64,000 bases of DNA, from contig KQ964245.1 of assembly GCA_001566295.1 (NCBI GenBank), positions 749,524-813,523 on the forward strand, written 5' to 3'. Below, one piece after another: positions 46,593 to 58,895 of this stretch; position 1 is the stretch's first letter; each line of letters begins with the position of its first letter. The position numbers and the translations under genes were made by a program. Under the pieces are notes generated by a model. It had not been told where the DNA came from. It saw nothing but the letters and a program-made list of their open reading frames with translations, and made no database searches. The DNA comes from Microdochium bolleyi. Its lineage: Eukaryota; Ascomycota; Sordariomycetes; Xylariales; Microdochiaceae.

Positions 46593-48986
46593 CTAAAAGC
46601 GACTGCCTGCTGCCCAGATACTGGCAGAAGCAGAAGCAGCCCACTCGCTCTCCTCATACGGAGGAGTAGGCCACTTGTTCTCCACAGAGTGCTTTTTGTG
46701 AAGGTCAAGGGGCTTTGGTGTAATAGCCTCTTTGCCATCGCCAAAGAGCATCACGTTGCCGCTCGCGGACGGGGAAGGCGTTGGGTACGGGCACGCCAGT
46801 ACCGAATTACTTTGCGATTGCCGAAGTCCTTGGGCGTTGTCCAGCTTCTTCATGGCGCGGTGTGTAGAATGTAGAACCTCATCGAGAAGCTCGTCCTCCT
46901 CATCCAAGGCATCACCGGGGTGGCCAGCCTGTGCGCGTCTTGTGCGGCTTGAAATTGGCCCGGTAGTCCGTGCTGCTCCTATCAGGTTGTCGACCGACCG
47001 GGGCTGGTGTTGAGGCAGCGAGTGGTGACGCTTCAGGTTGCTGGTAGGTGTTATCAGGTGGGCAGGGGGAGCAGGTGCCTGCTCGTTGCCCTGCTGGGTG
47101 CCATGAAGCGCCTTGTCGAGCGAATCGTAAGTGTCCACCTTGGTCGTTGAACCATGCTGGTCCACAACCATAGAAGACCGGTTACTGGCCCACGGACCGC
47201 AGCCTGCTTGCGGCTCGAAATCATCGTACTTGGGAGATACTGGTGTCTGGTGCCTTCCCGAGAACCGCCGCGCACGTTTGCGAAGGTGGGAGAAGAAGCT
47301 CTCCTTATGGGCGCTCGGTGGCGACACCAGCCCGGTCTGACCATTGAGGGCACGTTCCGCCTGCTGGCGATGGGCGTCTGCGTAGTTATTGGTGCTCGAG
47401 TTGACAGAAAGCTGGCGACCAATCTTCTTCGACTTCTCTTCCTCCGCAGCCAGGCTCGCGGCATCGCCCTGCGTTCTGTTTGAGCCTTGGGCTGTGACGG
47501 CATCGGATATGGGCGAGATAGGGCGGATGGTAGGCAAAATATTGATCGGCGCGCCGTTTGAGGGCCCGTTGTTCCATGTGCTGCGTTTGCTGGGCGCCGG
47601 ACGGGCCTTGGATTGGGAAACCTCCTGCACACTGTTTGCGTGCGCCAGAGGGGCAGGGCGTGCAGCAGTCGGCGACTCCTTGATGGCCGCTTGCGCGGGT
47701 GTTGGCGTGGTCTCCATGCTCTCGGAGCGGCCAATGAGTGACTTCCGGAACCACGAAGGCTTGCCGGACGTGGGCGGAGTCGTTGTGCTTTCCTTGCGGC
47801 CGAGATCGGACTGCTTGCGGCCGAGGATGCGCGAGGCGGAAGAGCGCGGCCGCATGGGATCGACTGCGTCGTTGAAGTACTCGTGGGCGATAGCTTGCGT
47901 AGATGTTGGGCGGTTCTTCGGGTCCCACATCAAGCACCAGGTTACGAACTGACTTAGCGAAGCAGGCCATTGAGGAGTCTGCATGATGGTGTCCATGGCA
48001 TGAGGCGCCATCTTGGGGAAAGAGAAACCCAGTTTGCCGGCAAGACGAGTTCCCTCCTTCCAGTCGCCACCGCCAACACGACCGCCCTGCTTGTTGTACC
48101 AGGTGCCCGGACTGCCCATGATCTCGCAGACACGCCAGACCTGATCCACCTCATTGCCTCCAGGGAAGAGCGGCTTCAAGGTCGCAATCTCCACAGCCAT
48201 GGCACCGACTGCCCAGATATCAACTGGGGCAGAGTACTCGCCTGCTCGCAGCAGGACTTCGGGCGCGCGATACCATCTCGTGGAGACATATGTCGTGTAC
48301 GGCAGCTTGGAGTGTGTCTCGCGGGCGAGACCGAAGTCAGCAATCTTAACTGTGTATGACGGTGGTGTTGATGGCGGAGTCATCAGTGCTGAGTAACGAC
48401 GGAACGAATTGCCCGAGTCCATGTGTCCAGAGGTCGTGACGAGAATGTTTTCCGGTTTGATGTCGCGGTGGAAGAAATGGTGAGCGTGGATGTGCTCCAG
48501 ACCATGCATAATCTGGAACAGGATACTCTTGACGCTACTGTTGTCAAGGCACTTGTGGTCACGGGCCTTCATTAGTTGGTACAAGTTGCCCTCCATGTAC
48601 TCCATCGCGATGTGGAGCTTCTTGCTGAAAGGGTCGAGGAAAATATCCAAGGCCGGGACGAGGTGGCTATGTGGCGGAAGTGTCCGAAGAAAGACAACCT
48701 CCCGAAGCTCCAGGCAGGGGCCGAATGATTCATATGTCTTCTTCATTGTTTTGATGGCAAGCTGAGAGGCAGTGTTAGGCTGGTAGACACTCGGAGTAGA
48801 TTACAGAAGCTGTCAAGGGTTACTCACCACGGTGCCACGTCGGGCAACATTGGCCCCAGCAGTCCTCGTGCGGGCGAGCACGACGCTGCCGAAGCTTCCA
48901 TCGCCAATCTCCTTGAGCACCTCGAATCTATCCTCGAGGGCCATGTTGGACGATCCGCGATGGATCAGGTCGTTTGACACGGCCAT
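46593..48986 (-). CDS. ime2: Ime2-type protein kinase (RCK/MAK family)
   Basis: Serine/threonine kinase of the Ime2/MAK group, which controls meiosis and sexual development in fungi. Exons 48986-48828 and 48761-46593 join in frame to 775 residues. The first exon carries the glycine loop IGDGSFGSV (27-35) and the second opens with the catalytic lysine (LAIKTM, K57). Further motifs are HRDIKPEN with D153, DFG at 195-197 and a TTY activation motif at 209-211 (LPYTTYVSTRWYRAPEVLL); TXY is the mark of this family. An insert between HRD and DFG (SALMTPPSTPPS) is typical of filamentous-fungal Ime2 homologues. The kinase domain ends near residue 350; the remainder is Ser/Pro-rich and probably regulatory. 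A 6.5-kb gene-free stretch lies upstream of its start. Confidence 0.94.
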
Positions 48987-51900
48987 CTTGGACTTCGAGG
49001 GTCAACACAGGTCGTCCAGACAGGTGCAATATCCGGCTTGAATCCGCGTCCAGGAGGCGTGGCGAGTCTATTGAAGGTGGTGATGATGGGAGTCGTCTTA
49101 GTGGCGAGCCATGCGGGCTGACGAACGTTGTCCAAGAAGGCTAAGGCTGAGTGAGTGCCGTTATCCTGGTAATTTCAAGCTGAACAGCTTGCTTATAGTG
49201 ATGTGTGTGAGATGCTCTGTCGGGGTCCTGGCACTCTAACGTGACCAGTGATGGAAGTTGGATGCTCCCGGTGAACGAGCGAGCGAGGAATCCAGATGGG
49301 TTTGGTGAACGAACGATTGAACGAGAAGAGCAGGCTGAGGGCAGGAAGAGGATAACGGGATTGGCAAGATGTGATTCAAGGGGTAAAGAGGTAGCTGGAG
49401 CGGGTGGCCCGCAAGGGGGATGAGGAAAGAGGCCGGGAGCTGGGGGGTGTGCGGGTCCTCGCGAGAGCCCAAGAGGGGAGTGAGATTGGGGAGAGCTCAG
49501 AGTCTGAGCTCGTGGTAATCTCAGACTCCTTGCTAGCGCATAAATTTGCTGGTCTCGAAAAGAGTGACTGATTGGGACTTGTGCAAATGCGCCGGGGCCC
49601 TGGAACACTCGACCGTGACAAGCTCCGGCACGCCGGGGGGCCTATCCGTCGCGCGGAACGAGCTCAATAAGACGATGTAGCCCTTGCTGGCGGATGATGG
49701 ATTAATAAAAGGGCGCGCGCACGCGGAGTGGCGATGCTACTTGTGCACCGTGGTGGTCGTGGAACGAGGCTTGAGTTTTGCAGCTCCGGCCGCTGGACAA
49801 AGACGACTGACAGGCTCGTCTGACACGCCTCGGCTAGCGATGCACGAGACTCAAACGAGCAAAGCTGTGCAGACCAGGCGGCGGGACAGCTGAGGCTTGT
49901 GCGAGCCAGCATTGACTACGGGCAGTCATGTGCTGTGCGGTGTTCTTATGACGGTGAGGACGAGAGTCAGGGGGAGGAGAAGGAGGCTGGAAAGGCTTGA
50001 GAAACGGGGACCAGCAGGATACCTGCCCAGCCCTGTCCGTCTCCAGTTCACGCTACGAAGTACCCGTGGACGTAGGTAGCACACGCTCTGCGCGTGAAGG
50101 CTGGGCGAGCGTCAATCATGTCATGTACCTGCAGATGGTACTTGCGCCCATGTACCGACTCGTCCAGGGGCAGTCGGGGGAGTCAAGAAGGGGCGCACGC
50201 CGCATGCACGTCCGTTGGAAAGTGACATTGGTCCCTTGATTTGCTTGTACATGGCGACTGGGCCCGGAGGCCGTGTGGGCGGGCTTGGGCCAAAGCCAGT
50301 CCGGTCCAGGTTTAGCAGCAGACACTCACAAAGAGCCCTGCAGCTAGACACCGATGTTGGCGTGACACCCTCGACACCTGCCCGCCCCAGTGGCACACGT
50401 CAATGGAGAGGGGCGAGAGGCGAGCGACGGGCTCCGTATTGACACCACACCATGGTGGTTATTGGTCCGCGGGTGGCCCAAGCTGCCCAGAGGCCGGCGG
50501 CGAGTCGTGCACTACTCTTCGACCCTGAGCAGCACTCGACAGAGTTGGAGCAATTGATCAATCAAGCCCTGTAACCTGCCGACGCGACAGGGGATCTTGA
50601 GGGGCTCCCAATTTCACGGGTTCGCGATTCCCAGCTTGCCCTCATCTCCTCGCACATTGTACACCCGGAAGGTCCCTTGGGGCCCTTGCGCATCCGACTC
50701 TGATCGGACAACCGCTGCGGATGCAAGATTGCCCTGAGCCTTCGTGGCGGATTTGTGCCTGAAAAGCGCCCGGGAGGCCTTGTTAGGGAACATTCGATCG
50801 CCAGGGGGGCAGCTGTGCTAAGATGCCCCGCTAGTCGGACGGAAGCTTCGAATGCATTCTCAGTGCTCACTCTGGAGAGCGGAACGACGTTGAGCTCGTG
50901 TGTAGATGGTCGCCCGGCGAAACAAAGTCCGGTCGTGGGCAATGTGTATGTGCCTGTCTTTGAACGGCAACGGAATGGGCACATCCACTTGCCCGTTCCC
51001 GTCGCAACGATCCCCCTCCCCACCACCATGTCTTGCCATGGAATCGAATTGAGAAATGCTCTTGTCTTTTTCGATGCCCATTCAAGGGTTGTGCTATGTT
51101 CGGCACGTCTCAATTCCTTATGCATTTCGTGCTTGCTGATTCACCCCTGACTTGAAAGGAAGATATTGCACAGTACAGTATATGCCGCAGTCCGCCACCA
51201 TGATGATGGTGACCGCCCCCTCTCCCCAACCACGCGCATTGACAGCAGGAATCCGGCCAGCCCACTTGGTGTCCGCTTCGCTGGTGATGAGACGCCGAGC
51301 CACCGGTAAAGGGCAGGAATTGGCCACGATCATGGGGCCGCAATCCGCGGCAGTGATCCGGTTGAGCTTTGGCCATACCGACCCGCCGAGTGACTGGAAG
51401 CGGCGCCGAACTGGTGTTCGTGAGAAGCATTTTGGGTATCTAGCGCTTGCTGGGGTGATCACGGAGCAATATCGACTATGGCGATCTGCATGTCGAGCCA
51501 CACTGGTCATGACCATTTGATACACCCTGAAGAGCCTTCTCGGCTCGAGACATTCGTTCAATCAACGAACCATATTCTCCATCTTTCAAGACGATGGACC
51601 ACAACCCTTCTGTCGTCGAACATTTGGATAGCACCTGGGATGTCGGGGACTAAGAGTCGTTGCAAACGATGGTCGTGCCCGGAGTAGAGCTAAGATCTTT
51701 CGGGTATTGCCTACCTCTAGGTAAGTATCTTATTGTAGATACTCCGTGGTCCAGTTGACAGTACTGGCAAGGTGCGGCAAGTGTTCGCTGAACGGTCCAC
51801 ATAACGGGAGTTTGCACAATTGCGCAGCACACACAATCCGGCACTGATGCAGCGTTGGGGGTGGCAGGCGGCGGCAAGCTTCCAGTCATCTTGTGGTCAT

Positions 51901-54803
51901 TCCCATCAGGCGAGGACGAGTTGAACGAGCTGGGTTGGCCCCTGGTGATGTGCCGCTTCAGCAACCAATTGAAGTCAGACCCATTTGCTAGTGTGCGAGA
52001 TGGTCGAACTCTGCTCACCGTCACGCGTGTGTGCGGGAGCAGCCGCTGATGCCGGCGCCGTGAACGTGGTGGTTGGGGCGGATTTGTCCGTTTTCACGAC
52101 GCTTGCCGTGCCCTGCACATCTCAAGTACAGGGTGTGCATGCATTCAGTCGTTTCTATTCTGCTTGCACGGTCCGGGTAATATATTGATCACATTTCTGG
52201 AAGTCAGACAGCAGGGACAACCGGCTAGAGGAACGACCAGGTCGTGCTCACCAAGCAGATCCTCGACGGCAAGCACGTGGAAGGGCAGTGGCGGCGACAA
52301 TCGTCTGGGCTGTCTCGGCGGAGAGCATGGCAAACGTGGGAACCGTCAGGCCCGACATGCGAACGTGGCGGCACCCACTTGCCAGCGTGTCTGTGCATTT
52401 TGTCAAAAGAGACGGTCTGGAAAGGAGAGCTGGCCGCGAAGTGGCGGTGGGTGGTCTGTCCACGCCGTCAGCGTTGCCCATGCTCGACTGTGAGACCCTA
52501 GTCACTAAAGGAACAGAAGAAGAAGCGAGGAAGAAGTCGTAAACCTGGAAGAGACCCTTGCCTCGCGATGTCTCGGCGGTCAGGGCGGGTGATCCCTGTG
52601 CTGATGATGGTGTGATGGATGTTGTGTGCTGGCGTTGCAGTCGCTGTTGTGTTGTGTTTTTCCACTGTTGCTTTTTTGCCTGTGCAGAGGGTGAGGTCAT
52701 TCTCGGGGATGCGGAAGAAAGGGATACGTCAATTGCGACGATTCGAAGTTGTTCCCTTGTGCCCAGGCAGTCTGGCAACTGACCCAAGGACGGCTTTCCG
52801 ATCGCCAGTGTGGTCGCTGTTGCCTCGCAGTCCGGCGATGGCAATTACGGCGAGTGGCACCTTCCCTCCAAGTCTGGCCATGCTCCGGGACAGTGGCAAC
52901 CCAAACGAGATTGACGCCCAGAATGGAATGAAGAGACGGTGCCAGGGTCCAGCGGCGACACGGCGACACTGCGACACCCCGGCTGTCGACGTTCCTTTCC
53001 ATGGCATGACAAGCAGTCGACAGGACGACCGTTGGGGGCCAGACACCCCGCCCTGATGGCCTTCCTTTGTGCCAGCTGACAAACTCATGACTGCTGTCAC
53101 CCCCAGAGATCGCATCCATCCATTGATGCGACACGACACGACAGGGTTCTGTCCTTGGCCCGTTGTGACGCCCGGCGCGACGCGTCCGCGCTGTCAACCC
53201 GTTCGTTGGTGTTATCACGAGCGGACGAGGCCTCCCGGCCAATACCAAGTCAATGTCAGGCATCACCATGGCCATGATTGGATCAGCTCCCCCCAGACTC
53301 GAGCAAGCATCACGATGTCTTACGGTTGGATACTGCACTGTCCCACCGGAGGTCCCATTCATCCAAGACGACAGCGATCCAAGCTATACACAGCAACTCC
53401 ACCAATATCCTCGTCCCGTGCTGGACATCGGTCTATGTTCACATGTCTGCTCGTGTCATCCACCTGTTCCTAGCTTCATCGCCGCCCCGTTGTTGCAGTC
53501 CGCCCGCCCCAGCGGCATGCGCCGCGGAGGTGATTCCGGAAACCGACTCTGAAACGCAGCTCCGTGCCGGTGGATCGACAACGGATGAGTGGATGACTGC
53601 GAGCGCTCCAGCAGGAGAATATCATGATTTGCCGTGTCGCGAGCCGTCTAGATGCCTATCAGTCTAGATAGATAGCTGCTCACTCAGACGGCACACACGG
53701 TGGATTCTTCGGCCACAGCCAGTGCCTCACATCGTCATTGGACTTCCCGCCCCCTGCTGGTCAGAGGCTGGGTTGTGATATGCTCACCGGACAGCCAACC
53801 TGACCAGTCAGCCAGCTCAATCACAATGGCACATGCTCGTGCGCGGGCGCCTACGTTGACGCAGTGTGGAATGTCTCTCAGCTCCAATTCTTCTAACTCT
53901 TATGCTTCTCTGTCAGATAATCGACAGTCTGTGATGTCGCACAGTCGCTGGCGGGCTGGACCCCCTCCCCCCAAAGTTCCACCTGGACACTCGTTGCCGC
54001 CGGCCCGCCACGCGCTACTGTTTCGCATAGAAGAGCTTCTCGATCCTGCCTGCCATACTACGGCCGGATCCACTCTCGGAAGCTTTCGAGGCATGGCTTC
54101 TCTTCCTTCTCGTGCGGTGCATGAATGCATGAATAAGTGCTCCTGGGCTGGTCCCTGGCTCTGCGGACCGTTCGCGCTAGCTATCTAGTGCCGTTGACTC
54201 TATGTGCCTGCTGTTGGTGCCGCGAGTCCATGAGCGCCGGCCGTGGTGTCATAAGAAATTCACCTGAGATCTTGACAAGCGCCCGTGTACCCGTACCGGC
54301 TGATTGTTCTCGAAAGGTCCTTGGCCATCCTCTTCGACGTCTAGGCTCGTCGCATCGGGTCTAGACGACCTGTAGGTGAATCCTGAGGAAGCGACCATAT
54401 CACCAGGTTTTGTGCTCTGGTATATTGGGCTGTTACAAGCACTTTCTCAATGATGATACAAAAAGATTTGACATGCTTGTGCTCTCCCCCCTCCCTTCAA
54501 GTCCACGAGTTCAACACTTCATACCAATATCAGAATTTCATTTACTGCACACGTATCTCATTGTCTGTGAGCCTCGGTCCGCACATCCGGGTGGCTTCTT
54601 GAACATATTCTATGGGGTCGATGGGGAGCCGATCTCTCGCTCAGACCTCCTACGCATCAGAGACTGATAGGCCACTTCGAGTCTGCCGCAGTCGAATTCC
54701 ATTTGGCCAGATCTTCAAGCTTGCCTAGTATTGGGCACAACCTGGTCGCGCAATTTCAGTGCCGAGTCGTGCCTATTCCATGAATGTTGCTAGTGTGACG
54801 GAA

Positions 54804-54847
54804 CCCTCTCTCTTTCTCCCTCTCTCTCTGTCTGCCTGTCTCCCTCC
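54804..54847. repeat. CT-rich simple-sequence tract
   Basis: An imperfect (CT)n tract interrupted by TTT, CCC and TGT units, in non-coding DNA. Confidence 0.85.
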
Positions 54848-55095
54848 GAGCCGTCAAGCTTATCTGTCCCTAGCACCATAACGGCATGGCTTTCCTTTGG
54901 GAAACGAGCTGCTGTGTGTATTTATCAGAGTATAATATCCGACCCAAGCTACTTCCTGCATTTGGTTCCCACGATCTGTGAATCGTGAATGTCCACAAAA
55001 CTGATGTATCTTTAGATACAAGATCATTCCTCCCTGCTAGCTAGGGATGGAGCTTTCCACCGTATATCTCTCCCCTCAGAGCCAGGTCAGCACAT

Positions 55096-55144
55096 ACACA
55101 CACACACACAGAGAGAGAGAGGGAGAGAGAGAGAGAGAGAGAGA
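55096..55144. repeat. Compound (CA)n(GA)n microsatellite
   Basis: A CA repeat followed directly by a GA repeat with one GGG interruption, about 49 bases in all. It lies about 350 bases downstream of the DUF7514-type gene's stop codon. Confidence 0.9.
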
Positions 55145-55490
55145 AACCATGATATTCTCTAACACGCGAAACCGAGCGCAGTACTCTCCACCCCGCCCCC
55201 TGGACGGCGTCGGCGTCGAATAGGGATCAGAATCCGGGATGAAAGTGAGACATCAAAATCGAAAATCAAAACAGATATCCGTATTGATCAATATTCAGCC
55301 TGTAGGTTCAGCAGGATGGTCCAAAAATATATTCTATGTTCTGTTTGCTACAATATCTATACAGGTTCAAGGGCTCAGAAAATACGCCAGGCAGAAAATG
55401 GAGGCTCGTGCAAAATCAAGATGACAACCACGACTGACCCGCTATAAAGACCAATTACGCCAAAACAGAAAAACGCCATTTCCCAACTTT

Positions 55491-57435
55491 TCATCTATCT
55501 TTACGTCCGCTCTTGAGACTGTCTCGTCTCTTGTCAGATCGAGATGCCGTGCTGGCAGAAGCTGAGGCAGATGGCGGAGACTCGTATCCGGACTTCCTGG
55601 ACTTGGATAGCGACTGCGAGCGAGACGGAGATGCGGCAGATGGAGTAGAAGAAGAAGAGGCACCGCTACGGCTGAGCTTCTCCTCCCAAGTCGGGCCTCG
55701 GTCCTGGATAGGGGATGTGACGAGGCTGTTCCTGTGCCGCTTAGCCTCGGCGGCCGCTGCACCATCCTTGCCGGTCTCCCGCGACTCCATGATTTGGGTT
55801 CTGTTCACCAGTGCAGATTTGAGCGGAGGAGGAGGCGGGGGGTGCGCGGATGGCAGACCGTGTCGTGAAACGTCTGGCGATTGATTACGGGAGACTGCTG
55901 GCGAGCTCGCGGCGCTACCTGGGTCAAGGGCTGGGAACGACAAAAGACTGCCCGCTGGAAGTGGAGGAATGGCCAGCGAAGGGCGACTGCCGGCCACAGT
56001 CTTGTCCTTGCTCGCAACGAGGTCACCCAGTTGCTGATACGTGCCATGTCCCGAGACAGGGTATGGCGTGGCCGGCGCACTTCGGGGCGGGCCGGCGTTT
56101 GCGAAAGCTTGGCTGTCAATGACAATACCACTCTTTGTCGAAGATCGACTCTGCTGCTCACTGGGAGGTGGACCACTGTACGAGATGCTGTGGCGTGTTC
56201 CGTGCGACGACTCGGCAGCAGCCGTCTTTGGCTCTTCTCGTATGCTTTCTGGGACATAGCGGCGAGGGTCAAAGGGCGTGATGGAGGGTCTCCTCGGCGC
56301 ACCCTCGCTCACAGGCGCTGCTTTTTGTCGTTGGCTCTTTGACAAGTCAGCCATGGCCTTTGTGTACGCCTTCTTTGCTTCCACATCGTGCCTGGCGGGG
56401 AAGAGACTCCGGATGAGCTCAGAGGGTAATTGCCCAACATCGCCCGGTGAAGCGACCGGGCTGGTCAGGATTGGGATGTCAATCGTGGCCCTCTGCAGAC
56501 GCCTGAACTCCTCGTCTGGGAAAGCAAGAAGACCAATCGTCATGAATTCGCTGTAGCCGGCCGGAGTGAGAGCTGGTAACCTTGGCTTCGAGCTTTTGGA
56601 TGCTGGATCTCGAACAAGATGATAGTCGCACCCCAGTACTTCGTAGAGCTTCTCGAGTCCTTCGAGAGCAGCATCGTGGTCTGCTCGGAAGAGTGCTGCG
56701 ATCCCCGGAACTGGTTCTGGGTCCACGAAGTAGCGCTCATAGAAAATAGCCATCTTTGCTGGCGTCATGACAAGGCCGCCCTTTGGTGGCAACTCAGCAG
56801 AAAGATGCCTCGCGAGAGCTTCATAAAGCTGGTTGCATAATGCTGTAGGCTGGCCCTCGTCATCGAACAAGACGCCGTGACTCGAGGATTCCGAGATGGA
56901 GCCGGCTCGTCTGACGCCAGCAGGGCGCCTCGGGATGGTTCGTGTCTGGCCACGATCACTGAAGCGAACACTAAGCTTTGCTGACTTTGTAGGCGAAAGG
57001 GCACCAAGATCATGGCTGCCCAATGCCGAATCCGAGCCCGTAGACGAAGAATGCTCGCGTAGTGCCATGGCGACTAGTGGAACTTGGGCGTTAGATGTGG
57101 CGCAAACTAGGACGTGGGGCGCCGTTCCACCCACCTTCTTTCCTGACGGCCATGCGGATCTCTGACAGCACCGTCGAGGACACACTGGGAGACATCTCCT
57201 CCTCGGAGAGCGGAGGCGTCGCTGGGGAGAACTGGAAGCCGTTGTTGAAGACGGGCTTGAAGTCGGTCGGGCCGTCTGCCTGGACACCGTTGCTCTCTCC
57301 TGGGCGTTGGACAGGCTGCTGCCTGCTGTGGACGTTCATGCTGCCGTGCTGGGGCATTGGACTCGCTTCGAGGCCCTTCTTCGCAGTGTCGAGGTGAGGC
57401 CGCGGGCGTGCTGCGTGATGGGGTGGGGGCGCCAT
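55491..57435 (-). CDS. DUF7514-type fungal protein, unknown function
   Basis: Function unknown. Exons 57435-57135 and 57073-55491 join in frame to 627 residues. The frame continues upstream of 57435 but that ATG (MAPPPHHAARP) is the first one. The intron has donor GTGGGT, branch CTAACGC and acceptor CACTAG. Residues 1 to about 165 are Pro/Ser-rich. A folded domain at about 167-330 opens with GVLFDDEGQPTALCNQLYEA and contains YFVDPEPVPGIAALF and LTPAGYSEFMTIGLLAFPDE; I recognise it as the DUF7514 domain of filamentous fungi. The C-terminal 300 residues are Ser/Pro/Arg-rich with a polyproline stretch and are probably disordered. The gene is head-to-head with dpl1. Confidence 0.82.
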
Positions 57436-58895
57436 GTGTACCGAGAGGGCCAGAGGGGCGTATCTCCAATTATTCTGGAGACGGGCAGTTGACAACCGTG
57501 GATATTTGGTATCGAAAGAGAGGGAAAGAGAGTGAGGACGAGGCAGGAACTGCAGGAAGTCAGGTTATAGCGCCGGGTGGGTGGTGACACAAGCTGGCGA
57601 GGCAAGTGAGGGTGGAAAGGGGCCGTGTCGCCATGGCTCAGCGGCGAGGCGAGCCTGATGCCGCCCAAAGGCACGGTTGCTAGGAGGAATTTGCGGCTCG
57701 AGAGTGGAGATGCAATAACGTCGGGCAACGAGGTTGACCTTGAGCGCTCGCGATCGGCAAGCAAGACCCCTGTTGGTTGGGCTGCGGTGAGCGGGAACGT
57801 GCGCGCGAGCAGCAGCGACCGTTGAACGGTCTGTGTAGCCCATCGAGCATCGCCAGTGTCGGCCGTGTCGTCACTTGTCGCGCAGAGGGCAGAGAGACGG
57901 GCTGCGGTCTGCTGGACCTCATCCAGCGTGCTTCCGAGCTGGAGGCTGGCTCGCGAACCACGAGCCGGGCGGTGATTGCAACGTCACATGGGGGCTCAGG
58001 CTGCTGTGCTGCTCGAAGTGTCAGATGGCACAAGCAAGAATGGACAGGACGAAGCCTGCGAGAGGGAGGAAGACAACAAGAACAAGGCCGGCGCTAGACG
58101 GCGGGCGGGCGGGATCCGCGAGGTTGCACGTCATGCAGCGTGCGCGCATGGGCGGCAGTTGCGTGCATGATTGTGCATCGCGGCGGCATGGCGGCCGAGG
58201 CGGGCGGGATGCGGGCGCTGGCCAGTCAGGCGGCAGCGAGAGCGTCTTGGTCAGCGGCGGTGCCTCGTCGGATCTGATAAGATGCAGCAGCTCGCATTCG
58301 CGACGGGGCGTTCCAAGCCTGCCCAGGTGGTGGTTCCTGAGCACCTGCACTCGGTCGTGTCGCTCGCCCGGCTGCCGGCGGGAGGCGAAGCGGGCGAATC
58401 GAGAACCCGGTCTGCCTGCCTCGAGGGCCCCACCCGACTGCACCTTTGCAGCGGCTCGCCTGCCTCTCTTGCCTCTGTTGCCTCTCGCGTCCGCCATGTG
58501 ACGCACGCTTGGAGACCTGGAGGCTCGTCGGCTTCCGAGGGGTCCATGGCAGACTTGCACCCGCCCAACATAAAAAGCATCAGATGCCCCGCGAGGTGAC
58601 ACAGGCAGTCTGGTTGGGAGAGGATGCCACTGGACAATTACACACTCAACTCTTCTTGAGCCCAACTTGTTCCCAAGCCTCGGCACCAACTTGGCACCAG
58701 CTTCGCCCACCGATCCAGCCTGGGGAAACAGCACTCCCGGGGAAGCCGTGCAGGGACCCGCCAACTGCCCACGTTAGCGCACCACCTCCACCAAGACAGC
58801 TCTAATCTCAACTTGGAGAGCTGCCTTTTCCTTGTTTCCTCATCTCCCACTCCCAAAACGTTCGCCCTGCCCGCGGCAGATCAACAGCCTCCACG
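57436..58895. promoter_or_regulatory. Bidirectional intergenic region, DUF7514-type gene / dpl1
   Basis: 1.46 kb between divergent start codons, holding both promoters. It is very GC-rich around 57880-58480, which creates long chance frames on the minus strand (58021-58764). A C/T-rich leader precedes the dpl1 start (58790-58860). No supported gene. Confidence 0.5.

Larger units (their letters stand above)
48987..55490. other. Long gene-free interval upstream of ime2
   Basis: 6.5 kb between the ime2 start and the 3' end of the DUF7514-type gene, both on the minus strand. It must hold the ime2 promoter and 5' leader and the 3' UTR of the next gene. Open frames up to about 220 codons exist on both strands (for example 52697-53362 minus), but none shows a domain, extendable exons or a plausible start context. 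The base composition is close to random with CT/CA/GA simple repeats at 54804-54847 and 55096-55144. Large regulatory regions or non-coding transcripts are plausible. Confidence 0.5.

Noticed and set aside
52248..52844. 198-codon minus frame in the long interval
   Set aside because: No domain, no consistent exon structure, overlapping frames on the other strand and average composition.
52697..53362. 221-codon minus frame in the long interval
   Set aside because: Same as above; composition unlike the window's genes.
58021..58764. 247-codon minus frame in the divergent region
   Set aside because: It lies in very GC-rich DNA where stops are rare; no domain and sits across two promoters.
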